Shown here: positions 36,241 through 49,100 of the stretch, piece by piece
Layout: every line of letters begins with the position of its first letter
Numbering within the stretch: the first letter of the stretch is position 1
NCBI GenBank assembly: GCA_026936325.1
Contig: JAPTHN010000256.1
Span: 186,001 to 250,000 of the forward strand
Source: Platynereis dumerilii
Lineage: Eukaryota; Annelida; Polychaeta; Phyllodocida; Nereididae
Reading direction: 5' to 3'
DNA: 64,000 nucleotides
Notes under the pieces: generated by a model
Told to the model about the DNA's origin: nothing
What the model saw: only the letters and a program-made list of their open reading frames with translations
Database searches by the model: none
Program-made: the position numbers and the translations under genes

Positions 36241-37895
36241 TATATTATATATATATTCTTTTATTGACATTTATAAATATCACAATTGATACATATGTCA
36301 TTTGTAATGGGAAAAATTTAAATAAAATATATAAAATAGTATTATTATATACAAGATTAATCATATACATAAAATTGATTATACACATGTTATAAATAGC
36401 TAAAATCAAGTGAGCATAATGATACAAACATATACGAGTAACAGTACTTTCAGATAAAAAGAGCACTCAGCACAATATTAAAATAAATACAAACTAGGTT
36501 CCAGCCACCAAAATAGTTATAAAATAAAGTAGGTATCAAACACCAACTAATATAGATAATAGTCAATAAAATACACACACCACTGATACTGATCACTTTC
36601 AAATAGCCATTTCAGCTTATTAAGAAAATTATGATATATAAAAGACCTTATCAAAAGACATACAAATTAACAAATTTATAGAATAATTAATATTGCTTGA
36701 TATTTCATATTTGAACATTATATACAAAACATGCATCAGATTACATACATTGTTGCTTTAATATTGATCGTATTTCTATACTGAATAGTTCATTTTATGT
36801 TAGAGATAACTTATTTCTTAAAGAGTACATTGTATGCTTATTATCATAATTATCATGATTGTGTATTATAAGTGACCGTGTGGATGTAGGAGATAAGTTG
36901 CTTTAAATTTAAACATCAGCCTGAAGTAAAAATTTCCCTAGAGTATTCAGTAGGTCAGGTTCCTTACTTTTCATTATTGATGTGAACTTGTCACTGTCAT
37001 TCAAAGATAGAAAATTGTTGATAAATTTAGCAGCTGTTGAAAACAGGTTTTCACGCAACGATTCATTAGCAGGGCATACAACAAGGCAATGGATTTCATC
37101 CTCCACCATATTTAATGAACACTTTTCACATATTATATTTGCTGCAGGAATCACTGGCTTTTGATGTCTGCCTATTTCAATTTGTAGACTGTGAGAACTT
37201 GTCCTGAATCTGGCAATCTTAGTTAACACCTTGCGGTTTTGTCGCAGCCTGGGATATGGCTCTAATCTACAGTCAGTTTTAAAAAGCTTATATGTTCTAA
37301 GTTTTGGTTGCTGTGTACTATCATTTATAGATATGAGTAATTGTTCCTGTTCTATTTCATAAAGTTTTGATTTTACAGTTCTACATATGCTGTCAATGTC
37401 TAAGTTAGTATTGTTACTTGTTTCATATTCAATGTTACAAGTGCTTAAAATGTTTATTATTTTACTGAACCAATTAGTTTCATTGGCTCTGTTCGTATGA
37501 TTATCTTTCTGAATTTGTAGACATCTCCTTAACAGGCTACCATCTGGTGCATTTTCTAATCTCATCCAATAATTGATCATTCTAACTTTTTGTCTAACAT
37601 GCAATGGAAATCTTCCAGTTTCACCATAAACAGCCAGAGATGGTGTTTGTTTTCTTACGCCTAACATACGTTTCAGATAGCCAAGTTGCAGAACTTCTAA
37701 TTCAGATACAGGTTTTTCACTACTCCATATTTCACTGTTGTACTCAAGGATTGGTAGAACATAAGTATCAAACATTCGCAAAGATATAATTGGGTCCATG
37801 TGTCCTAGGACTTGCTTTGAATCACTTTGTAGGGCAAAAAGTGCCTTATGAGCTTGCACTGACAGGTATTCTGCCATCTTGCTTGTGTGACCCAA
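36240..37895 (-). pseudogene. Second, 5'-truncated LINE copy, opposite strand
   Basis: An open frame of 328 codons (37895-36909, minus) covers the post-RT region: MFDTYVLPILEYNSEIW, KLRTYKLFKTDCRLEPY and a finger CEKCSLNMVEDEIHCLVVC. It is related to, but clearly diverged from, the plus-strand LINE at 32617. Its 3' UTR probably runs from 36908 to about 36240, so the two LINEs meet tail to tail. The RT and endonuclease are missing. Confidence 0.85.
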
Positions 37896-38240
37896 TTATA
37901 TCTTTGCGAATGTTTGATACTTATGTTCTACCAATCCTTGAGTACAACAGTGAAATATGGAGTAGTGAAAAACCTGTATCTGAATTAGAAGTTCTGCAAC
38001 TTGGCTATCTAAAACGTATGTTAGGCGTAAGAAAACAAACACCATCTCTGGCTGTTTATGGTGAAACTGGAAGATTTCCATTGCATGTTAGACAAAAAGT
38101 TAGAATGATCAATTATTGGATGAGATTAGAAAATGCACCAGATGGCAGCCTGTTAAGGAGATGTCTACAAATTCAGAAAGATAATCATACGAACAGAGCC
38201 AATGAAACTAATTGGTTCAGTAAAATAATAAACATTTTAA
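37891..38240 (+). pseudogene. Inverted duplicate of LINE C-terminal coding segment
   Basis: About 348 bp here is almost identical to the reverse complement of 37447-37793, separated by about 97 bp. It encodes the same peptide, from DPIISLRMFDTYVLPILEYN to NWFSKIINIL. The arrangement is a head-to-head palindrome. Confidence 0.9.
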
Positions 38241-38281
38241 CATTTTCTTGCTGTGCACTTTACGTTTGTTAGTTAGCAAAA

Positions 38282-38534
38282 ATAGGTCACATTTGACCAA
38301 AAAGTCAGTTACAAGAGATATCAATAGACAAAAAAAACAAGAACAGAAACAGATTCTAATATCTTTATTCTAATCTATATTATTGCTACTGTGATTAATG
38401 TTTCATTTCTTTATGTAGAAGTAGCTTTAGACTTTTATATCTTTAGTGTGTTAGTATTAGAATCTGTTTCTGTTCTTGTTTTTTGGTCTATTGATATCTC
38501 TTGTAACTGACTTTTTGGTCAAATGTGACCTATG
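38282..38534. mobile_element. Foldback element with ~80-bp arms and LINE-like spacer
   Basis: TAGGTCACATTTGACCAAAA at 38282 pairs with TTTTGGTCAAATGTGACCTA ending at 38534, continuing through ATTCTAATA. The spacer contains TTATTGCTACTGTGATTAATG, nearly the same as the LINE 3' UTR at 36100 (TTATTGCTACTGTGAATAATG). Confidence 0.75.
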
Positions 38535-38586
38535 TTTGAGTCAATAAAAACCTATATATATATGTAAACAATGGGCAGTGAAGTGA

Positions 38587-38636
38587 TGACGTCACAATGT
38601 TTTGACGCTCTGATTGGTAGGTGTGGTTGCTAGGGA
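38587..38636. promoter_or_regulatory. CRE, inverted CCAAT and X-box-like half site
   Basis: TGACGTCA is at 38587-38594, ATTGG (inverted CCAAT) at 38613-38617 and GTTGCTAGGGA at 38626-38636, about 0.8 kb before the receptor start codon. CREB/ATF, NF-Y and RFX sites together recall the SXY module of MHC class II promoters. A hairpin-like repeat at 38733-38802 lies just after, so this may be repeat-derived. Confidence 0.35.
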
Positions 38637-38732
38637 TCTTTTTGCGGCCATTCAAACAAAATAGTGCCTCTTGAAATTATTAATTATTTTAACTGGAGGT
38701 CTATTTTTATTGTGGGATATAAATAAAACATA

Positions 38733-38802
38733 ATGTCAGGTCTGCTGCAGAATAAACACTCGTCCTTCGGACTCGTGTTGTATTCTTCCGCGACCTGACA
38801 TT
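38733..38802. repeat. Hairpin repeat with ACTCGTCCTTCGGACTCGTG core
   Basis: ATGTCAGGTC at the left pairs with GACCTGACAT at the right. Probably a short dispersed repeat upstream of the receptor gene. Confidence 0.55.
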
Positions 38803-39400
38803 CATGAGGTTCATTGCTGTGAACCACACTCCAATTAAGTTTTATCATATAACAGCACATGCATAGAAATCGACAGAATATTATACCAATAATATATGTG
38901 TTTGAAGAAATCTAATGTTTCATACAAAGGTTCCTACAATTCTTTTTTTTAAGAATTTCTTGTTGTAAAATTTTGATGTATGAATAATAGTTCATGAATA
39001 TCAAGTTAATCAGAGAAAATTATGTTACAAACAGACCACCATGATATTATAAGCAAATCAATCTGTATATCTATCGACACTTTGATGCATCTGTGCCTTG
39101 CTTTATCAAAAAAGTTCATGACATACTTCAACATCCGATATGGAACTATCTTATGTATAGGTTAGCTTGCTATTGGCTATAAGCTATACATACTTTGTCT
39201 GAAAACTGTTCAAACAGATAAGACATGATAGGGAAATTACTGTACTTTGGCCTTTTTTTCCTTTTTTTATTCACGATACAGCCTTGTCGATAACCTAAAA
39301 AGATAACTACAGTTTTGAGAAAATTTCTTTGCTAACTTCCAATGACTCTTATTTGGGTCATTTCTACTACATTTACTATTTTCAACAAAATCAAACCATC

Positions 39401-39424
39401 ATGGCAAAATGTGAGATCCGGTGA
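39401..39424 (+). other. Seven-codon upstream ORF in the presumed 5' leader
   Basis: ATG GCA AAA TGT GAG ATC CGG TGA ends four bases before the proposed receptor start at 39429. If the transcript starts upstream of here, this ORF could damp translation. The true transcription start is not visible. Confidence 0.3.
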
Positions 39425-39428
39425 CATC

Positions 39429-40111
39429 ATGACTCTTGCAGGGGGTATGTACCAATGTTCAATAAGGTGCTTTGCATTGCCACTTAACAAGAAATTGACA
39501 AAGTATCAGAGATTTATTGACCTTCAAATGCCATGCTATTAACAAGTACTTTCATTTCAGTAAATCATACAAAATGATTTCTTATTTCTCTAAATTTTCA
39601 GCTTTTGTTGACTTCCCTATGACAGCTACTTATGAAGATTATTTCCACTTTATAATCTTCACAAAAGATTTTTTATTGCAAATGTTACTGATTTCTTTTT
39701 TTACTTGAAGAATGCCATTATTTTGTACAGGTCATTTTACATGCCACTCTTGCAGGAATCCTTAAATATGTTTTTTTTACATGGATTTTTGATGTGGTCA
39801 GTAACCTCCTTACTCTAAGTCGGACAACACAGATGATTCAGTCAACACTTAACACTAGAGAATTGACAAAGTGTAATTCTTAAAAAAAACACCTCTTTTA
39901 AAAGAGCATTTACTTGAGGTGTGCAAACTTTTATATGAATAATCTGATATAATGATATATATACTTTTGCATTCTTTCAGGACATCCATTTGGGATTTGT
40001 CTCCTACTTTTACTGACACCAGTGTCACTGGCAGAGGATCCACTCAACTTTGAAATAAAATCATTCAACTCATCAGTTGTGGAACTTTCTTGTAGTTACA
40101 GTGGAGATGAG
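39429..40111 (+). CDS. Exons 1-2: start codon and signal peptide
   Basis: Exon 2 opens with two bases of a split codon, so a phase-1 first exon is needed. The ATG at 39429 has an A at -3, encodes MTLAG plus one base, and meets a strong donor (G|GTATGT) at 39445. Splicing to 39981 gives a short N-terminus, a hydrophobic core with five consecutive leucines (ICLLLLLTPVSLA) and a likely cleavage after Ala23 before EDP. This is a textbook signal peptide. Exon 2 continues into the first Ig-like domain, with Cys43 in ELSCSYS. A different upstream first exon cannot be excluded. A seven-codon upstream ORF at 39401-39424 precedes the start. Confidence 0.68.
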
Positions 40112-43100
40112 GTATGATAAAAATTTTCATATTATTTTCATGTATACGTTCATGTATGTTACATATATCTACATCATTAAATTTTTCTCTAACCAGTACC
40201 AGATTTTCTGAACATAAACGCGGGTTATCCTAAAGTGGTTTAGGTGTTTTACTGATATTGTGTCAGTGCAGAACATGATTTAGATCACTAATTTGAATTA
40301 ACTGAGCTCATGTTATAAAATGACGCAATTGTTTACCTGTAACCCAATTATAAGATAAGTTATAGGAGTTAACCACTTTAGGTTAACCCATTTTAAGTGT
40401 TCATACAATCCAGTACTGTCAGGATTCATTGATAGTGAATAATGTAAAAAAGGCTATAATAACTTTTTATCATTGCAGGATGTGCTATTTAATGTGTACA
40501 AAGATGGTCGAGCATGTATTAACTATGCCTCAACCTGCCAATATTACGTCAATGACTGCAAGTTCCACTGCAAGGAATCTAATAATTCCAATGTAATCTC
40601 ATTTCTGGTAAACCTGAATGGAAGTTGTCAAGAAAGCTTTTCAGTAAGATGTTCAGCAAGGAGTGTAGAACCGAGCGGAAATTTGATTTTGGACTCCTAC
40701 GTTTCATTGACCGCTCAAAGTAAGTTATAGGTCTTTCCACAATGTTGTTTGTCAGTTTTTGAAGATTTTCCACATGATATAAGAAATGTTGAAGAAACAT
40801 TATGACAAGTGAGGTTAATACTGGTTGATGTTTCAAAAATCTGTGATGATCTATTTATCGCAAAAGTTATTACAGAATATAAGTCTGATTTGTTTGATCT
40901 CAAGGTGACACCCCAGAAATATCCATTGATGACAACCATTTGGAAGCTGGCAGTGATTCTGTTCCAATTGAGTGCAAAATAGCAAACAGATGCCATCAGA
41001 CAGAGGTGAAGTATATTTCATGAAAATGTTTTCTAAATTGATAATGCTATCTGACTTATATACAGCAAAATGCAAAATTATTTTTAAAATATAAAGCCTC
41101 ATATTGTTTCAAATAGGCCTATCAAGCTGCATAATCAACTTAAGTCAATTGTTTCAGCTTGAAATCAGTGGTGAATTTATGAAATCCATTGAGTTATCTC
41201 ACAACAAAAATGGAGACAGATTCACAACAACTGCCAAAACGCAAGCCATATTCAATAAGCCTGGGAACTACACTATCACTTGCAAGGAAAAGGGAAAAGA
41301 AGGCATTTTTGTAAAGAGTGTGGCTGTTAGAGTTCATGGAGAAACCAATGGTGAGGCTGCTTTCATGGTCAGGGGCTGACTGGCAACATTTCGGGCCGGT
41401 GGCAAAATATTCTATGGGTCCCCACATTCCCTATACAGGGCCCTCTCATATGGGGCCCATTGTCAAAGTTCCATGCTTCCTGCTCGGACATACCCCCCCC
41501 CCCGCCATAATGTCTGGCTCGTGGCAGCTGCCACTCTGCCACATAGGCCAGTCAGCCCCTGGTCATAGTTAATAACTCAAGTCTTTATAAAATACTTTTG
41601 GAAAACTAATTTTCTTTGGTGAATTAAAAATAATCACTGTAATAAATAAGTATTATTTAAAGATGAGATTGGATAGATTTATATATTCTTAGATATGCTT
41701 TGATAAAATTTCACATTGACTGAAAGTTGGGCAATCACTTTATAATTACTCAATATTATTCATTTGTTAGAAATTAATAACACTGAAAGAAATAGTGTGG
41801 TTGCATAATCTACTATCATCTAATGTGTACGTTCGGCTGGATGATTTTCAGCAATTTCAAACTTATTGATAACAACAAAAGTTGTGGAACTATTCATTTT
41901 ATTGATTTAAGTATCAGCATACGGTTTAATTTTTAGCGCAAAGAATACCACAGCTCTGAAAGACTTTCGCTGATATCATAATAAAATAGAAACTTGAAAC
42001 AGCATAGTTAATGAATATTTTCATTAGTACCCCTGGTAGGGGCTCACATTGCAACATTATGTTATTATTATTAAAGTCATATCTGCCTTTAAACTACATC
42101 AACCGACAACAGTCATAACAAAGCTTATACGGGATGAAATTAATGTTTCATTGTTTCACTAACTTCAAGCAGAGCAGACACCGACTGCGAGTGGAAATAC
42201 CTGGATTACTGGAGTTGCTGTTGTTGGAGGCATCTTTGTGTTAGCAGTGTGGTAAGTTTATTATTATTAAACCCACTATATGACGGGCCTAATGTTTATA
42301 TCCGCGCCAATTTCTCGGATGCTTGTCTGTCCATCTAGCTGAAAGTCTAGCTGATTTGATATGGCCTGAAACCAATATTGACCATTTGAGGATAGTGTGT
42401 GGGGTTTGGGTTGAAGGGTAGATTGATAGCTATTTATCTATGCCATTTCTGGCCAGTTTAACAGCATGCTTTAACAAGTTTCATGAATTGCGCACTTAAT
42501 CCAGAGCATTGCATTTAATGAAATGTAATGAATTATCCTTTCCTTATTGGGATTATAATGGATGAGAATAGTTATATAGTTTCATAAACTTTTGGTAGCC
42601 AAGAAATGTATTACATCATTATGGTAGACCTATTTTTCTGTTGTACAATATTGCAGTTCATTACTATCCCCCTGCAGAACTGAAAAAAAAGCCCAAGACT
42701 CAAGATACATTCAAACCTACTGAACACTTTTATGTTCAACAAAGTCAATGGTAAAAAGGTTACTGCTGTATCAGTGATGTAAAAGACCAGGATCGCATTC
42801 ACATGCCCGAGTTCTTAAAAAAATCAGCAATCCCCAGATCCCAAATCTCTTAACCCATTCAAAATTTAAGAAAAGACATGAAGGGTGATATAATTGCTGA
42901 ACGGGCAACTCTCCCAATCGTCAAATCAAATCTTTTTAACTATTTGGATTTTGCCACTGTATAGAAATTGTAGGACCAAGACAATTTTCAGTTGTTTTTA
43001 TTTGATCATTTGTCTGAAGTTGACCTCGATCCTTGCCCAAATTTCCATTGTTTTTCAGTATGCCTGACTTGCTGGGGAGAAATAAGGTCATGATGTTTTG

Positions 43101-46100
43101 CTTATTTATGATATAGTCACTCACTCTCCATGCTGCCAGCCAAAAAAACATTATCAATAACTTCCCAAGCAATTTAATTGGCTGTCTCTGAGAAAACCAT
43201 GCGGGGGGTGAAACGTGGCCCGAGCCGGATCTTAACGAAATTTTCACCAAACGCCCTTTAGACACAATAATGAAGGTTGGTGAAGTCCGTTTTTCTGTGA
43301 TTTCAATTCTTCCTTGATTTTACCCCACTTGAAAATAGGGTGTCAAGTGTGGCGCAAAATTCCTTTAACATGGGTTTCAATGGGAAAACATGCCAACTTT
43401 AGCAGTATAGGAACCAGAGCGCAGCGCATGGTTTGAAAATTTTATGATGGGGGATGATTACACATGACTTGAATATTCTAAATTCACTTTTTCTAGCGTG
43501 GAACACTCCTTCATAAGCCAGATATAAGCATTTTTAGATTACGGAGGGTGGTAAATTTCTCTGCGTTTCACAAAAAATGAAAAAATACTAAAAATGTCAT
43601 AATTCTGTTAAGATTTGTCCAAATTTGACAATTTTAGTGTCTAACTATATGTTTTGGGCAATTCCGCACCTCTTGGGATGATTTTTATTTTGATTGGAGG
43701 TCAAGGTCACTGCCTAAGGTCAAGGTCAAAGTCAATTTTTTCTGTAATTTTATGATATTTCAAGATTTTGTCCCCGATATCTGTCAAAAATTCCCATAAT
43801 GTCAATGCTTATTCAGCATAAACTGATTTTATAAATTTCTAGCTATATATCAGTATCCTAAACTGTATCGAAAACCAGTTTTTTTAACCATAGGGGGAAC
43901 TTTCAAATTTTCGAAATTTCCTAATTTTTTCAAATTGCACGTTAAATATTTTGAAGATGTCCATCGATCATTGTGCATTAATAATTCAGAGTTCAACGGA
44001 TTGCTGCTATTGCATGAGAGTCAAATAAGGGATTCTGGGCCAGAAAACAGACCTTAGAATATGATATGAATGTTTTCGGCGGCCATTATTGAAAATGTTG
44101 TCACCTCAGTTAATGTCAAAACTAATAGAGATAACAGAAAGGTTTTGTTTCTATACCTATGTTTTCAGGGTCAAGGAATAACACAAAAACATTTTTATCA
44201 TTGTATGTTATGTAATATATGTGTATGGCTGCCACAACAACAACAAAAATCAACTGTGTCTAAAATTGTCTTTATTTCTTTAAATTAACATTGGCATAGT
44301 CATGGTACTGCAGGTAAAAAACGACTCGGTGAAATTTTTTTATTTTTGGAAATTTGTTTGACAATTACCTGTTTATGGTATATGCAAATTTTTAAAAAAA
44401 TCTGTATGATCGTTTTCCTAAAATTTGATTACTGCCAAAATTGATGCACGCAAAATCTGCAATTAATTAGTGTGTTTGTGCCCTTTGAGCTCTTACAGAA
44501 AAAGGTATTTTAACCTTTTTCTTCAAATTCGTGGCTAATGTATTGGTTTACATCCATGGGAAGACATTTCTGACATTTTTGTGTGACAAATGCATGTAAT
44601 GCTTTATTCTGTGGTACATAACCAAAAACTCTATTTATAACTTTTAAGCAGTCATCAGGCCAAACATGCTGTTACCATGGTAACCAAACGAGTCGGTGAA
44701 ATTTTTTTATTTTTCATTTTTGGAATGTATGGGTCCCATAGACTACCTGTGCAAAATTTTAGAAAAATCTGTATGATCAAACTACCACGCTTGAGTCACC
44801 TTAAACTCGGGAAACTTATATCAAACTTTACTTAAATAGAGACAGTTTCAATTAACGAGACTTGTCTGATTTGATCCCCCATATTTTAAGAAGGGTAACC
44901 CAGCCATTGAGACTTGGAAAAAGTCACTTTTTATGCTGAAAATCAGGAAACCTGAAATAGAATTTACACTTTTACTCATATGCTCAGGAAACATTTTAGC
45001 CAAAAGGCATACCACTAAAGGTCACTATTAAGGATTTGGATAACTGCCCATGTTTAAAAAAATTATATTGGGAATGGTCCAACGTGCTCTGAGGTCCAAC
45101 GTGCTCTGAGGTCCAACGTGCTCTGAGGTCCAACGTGCCCCAAGGTCCAATGTGCCTCGAGGTCTAACGTGCCCCGAGGTCCAGCTTGCCCCTGTCTCCC
45201 CTACACATGCAGTTGTCCTTCAAATGCAAACAGTATCAAAACTTTTGCTTTCTACTATGCTACTATAAAGGTGTACAGAATTGACTAGCATAGGGGAGAG
45301 CGGGGCACAGTGAGACGGCAGGCACAGGGAGACAAAGCCCGTAGCGTCTAGCTGGTACTGTTTACAGATAAACCCTCTCTTGTTTAGAAAAAAAAGTAGG
45401 TAAGTGAAAGACTGTCCTATATCCTGAATGCCTACACAGCATATCGAGAGTGGAATTTCAATATCTTGGTTTTTAGCCAGAAAAATTAAATAATTTTGCT
45501 AAACGGCCTTTTGTTATAATTCCCAAGAAAAATGGTAAAATGCAAATCAATTGCCAGGGATTCAAACCGTGATTATTTGTCTTAGTTTAGTGAGATGATG
45601 AACCACAATACAGGCATTCGGTCCGCAGGATTCAAAAATCTTATAAAGAGAGCTGCGTGGGGCACAGTGAGACAGTTTGAGGCAGGGCACAGTGAGACAT
45701 CACTAAATACACTTGAAACGACCTGAATATAATGCATAGCTCACAATTCACTATTAAAAACAAAATTCCTGCTGTAAACTACTGATTTTAGTGAGTCACA
45801 TCCAAAGGGAAGCATCAGAGAAGAATTTTGATCAGTATATAACAGGTGCGGCAGATTAAATGAGTCGTGCATGTGTCCTGTGTGATGTGGTTTCGAAACA
45901 TGCTCAAAGAAGGACCTAAAAATTCACCTAGCCAGCTGCTTTTATAAGAGTATAGTAGTTTCTCTAGCAACAATTGATAGAACAATTCCGCAGGTCCTGA
46001 GGATCGGCGGTTATGGCAGCAGGTTCCCTGTCTCACTGTGCCCCGCCCACGGGGCACAGTAAGACACTTAACGAGCATGGATGTAACTCAAAATTACTCC

Positions 46101-49100
46101 AAACCTGTGAAAGGTAGGAACCTGAAACTACTGGACCATATACCCAACGTCATTATCTATAATGTGGACCTGATCTCATTTAACTCGTTACTGCCGATAT
46201 TTTGGAACACTTGAAAATAAAAAAAAGTGTCTCACTGTGCCCCACTCTCCCCTACTCTTCACTATCATGTCTATCAATGACTGGTACTTTAGCCATGCCA
46301 TTTATGCCTTTGTGTCTGTGCTATTGCCTATCATCAGAAATAAATAGATTGTGTTTCGTGTCAATAAATATGCAAAACCAAAAGTACCGTAATATGGGGT
46401 GAATAGGGACACAGGGGTGAATCGGGACAAGACAGGGATTTGTATTATTTCTTCAAAGATCAACCATTTCTACTCAACCAAGAGAATTAATATTTGGCAG
46501 ATGTATTCCACACATACCAGCGCATATTTCTAACTGCAGGCAGTAGGGAACTGCAGCACCTTAAACCTGGCCCTGCATAATTTGAATTTTAACATACTGG
46601 TCAAAACTTTGCCCATTTCTCAAAAAATATAAACACAAGGGCCATCAAACTTGCAGGAAGCCTTTTAAAAATTTTAATTAGTATCAGGGAACCAGAATAG
46701 TAGACTAGATTTGGGATTATGTTTGTTTGGTCATGGGTTAAGATCCAGGTCAATGGCAAAGTTTCGGGAATGATAAAGATTTACTCCTCCAATTTTATTT
46801 GAATGTACTGGCATGGCTTTTTGATAGATATTATTGAACTTGGCATCATTTATTACGGTTTTAGTCCAGAATTTGTAATCACCTGCAAAAATAGCAGATA
46901 ACTACAGTTTTTGACAGTTTTCTCTCATTTACCACATTTTTCATAATATGTATATTATCAATGGAAATGGTTTCAGACTTTCCTCAGAATAAATATTTTG
47001 CATTTTAAAGATGTTTTCTAATGTTTAGTTATAAGAAGCAATCACTTTAGGAAGCTAGGAAGTATTGATTGTTGAAATAATGGAGTGTTCCGATTCACCC
47101 CAAACTGTGGGGTGAATTGGGACAGTGGTTTTTTGGGCCCTGGGCCTTGGTAATTTAAGATATCATGTCATGCTCCTATGGAAAGTTAGACCTTCTGCTG
47201 GGACACAATTTGACGCCATATTTGTCCATTTTATCACAGAAAAACGGCCAATTCTGTCCCGATTCACCCCATATTACGGTACATGTTTGTTCAGTTTTAA
47301 AACTGTGATCAGGCGAACAATTCAAGACATTTAGAAAATATTATGTTGGGAAATTTTTTATGGATGTCAAACTCATTAACATGGTGCATAGAAACTATTT
47401 GATTAGAGGTCTTTGCAGATCAGCATCCCAACTTGTAGCTGAAATCATTTTCAAACTGTTCATGTGACATAGGCAGGCCACTTTGCAGCGGGCCTTAACT
47501 GAGCCATAAGGAAGGTTGTTGATCACAGAACTGGCATGCAAGAATAAGGAGCGACCCTTTGACCCTTGCCGGATAAGACACAGCTGATTTTAACAAAAAG
47601 CTCCTGTAGGGAGCAGGTCAACAATGACATTAAAATTGTATTAATTTCATCATCTTTAATTGCGGTGAGGTCAAATATCACTTTTTTCCATTCCATCAAG
47701 CAAGCAAAATGGTAATTAAAAGATATTGTGTGAAGAACAACAAGGTTAATCAGTTTTGTGACTTGCATTTTTGACAACAGCCACAGTGATTTTATTTGAC
47801 ACAAAAGCTTTGACTTGGCATTACTTGCCCAAGCGCAGATGGTACCATTTACCCCAAAATTATCATGATTATAGTTTAAGAGAAAAGCTGATGTAAAAAA
47901 CACCCCTAAATCTCACACTACAAAATACTTTATGCATCAGATTTTCTATTGTGAAATTGTCCAATTATCAATGCATGAATGTGTGTACTTGAAAGCATAT
48001 AGAGCATGGAATATAACTGTATCATATTCCCTGACCATGTAAACATAGGTATAGACTTAAGAATTATTCCAATATTCCGCAGATATCAGCAAAGATACTT
48101 TTTGTTGTTGTTGTTGCAGCCAAATCACACATATATTACATAACATACAATGATAAAAATGTTTTTGTGTTATTCCTTGACCCTGAAAACATAGGTATAG
48201 AAACAAAAACTTTTCTGTTATCTCTATTAGTTTTGACATTAACTGAGGTGACAACGTTTTCAATAATGGCCGCCGAAAACATTCATATCATATTCTAAGG
48301 TCTGTTTTTTGGCCCAGAATCCCTTATTTAACTCTCATGCAATAGCAGCAATCCATTGAACTCTGAATTATTAATGCATAATGATCGATGGACATCTTCA
48401 AAGTATTTAACGTGCAATTTGAAAAAATTTGGAAATTTCGAATATTTGAAAGTTACCCCATGATTAAAAAAAAACAGGCTTTTGATACAGTTTAGGATAC
48501 TGATATATAGCTAGAAATTTATAAAATCAGTTTATGCTGAATACGCATTGATATTATGGGAATTTTTGACAGATATCGGGGACAAAAACTTGAAATATCA
48601 TAAAATCACAGAAAAAATTGACTTTGACCTTGACCTTAGGCAGTGACCTTGACCTCCAATCAAAATAAAAATCATCCCAAGAGGTGCGGAATTGCCCAAA
48701 ACATATAGTTAGACACTAAACTTGTCAAATTTGGACAAATCTTAACAGAATTATGACATTTTTAGTATTTTTTCATTTTTTGTGAAACGCAGAGAAATTT
48801 ACCACCCTCCGTAATCTAAAAATGCTTATATCTGGCTTATGAAGGAGTGTTCCACGCTAGAAAAAGTGAATTTAGAATATTCAAGTCATGTGTAATCATC
48901 CTCCATCATAAAATTTTCAAACCATGCGCTGCGCTCTGGTTCCTATACTGCTAAAGTTGGCATGTTTTCCCATTGAAACCCATGTTAAAGGAATTTTGCG
49001 CCACACTTGACACCCTATTTTCAAGTGGGGTAAAATCAAGGAAGAATTGAAATCATAGAAAAACGGACTTAACCAACCTTCATTATTGTGTTTAAAGGGT

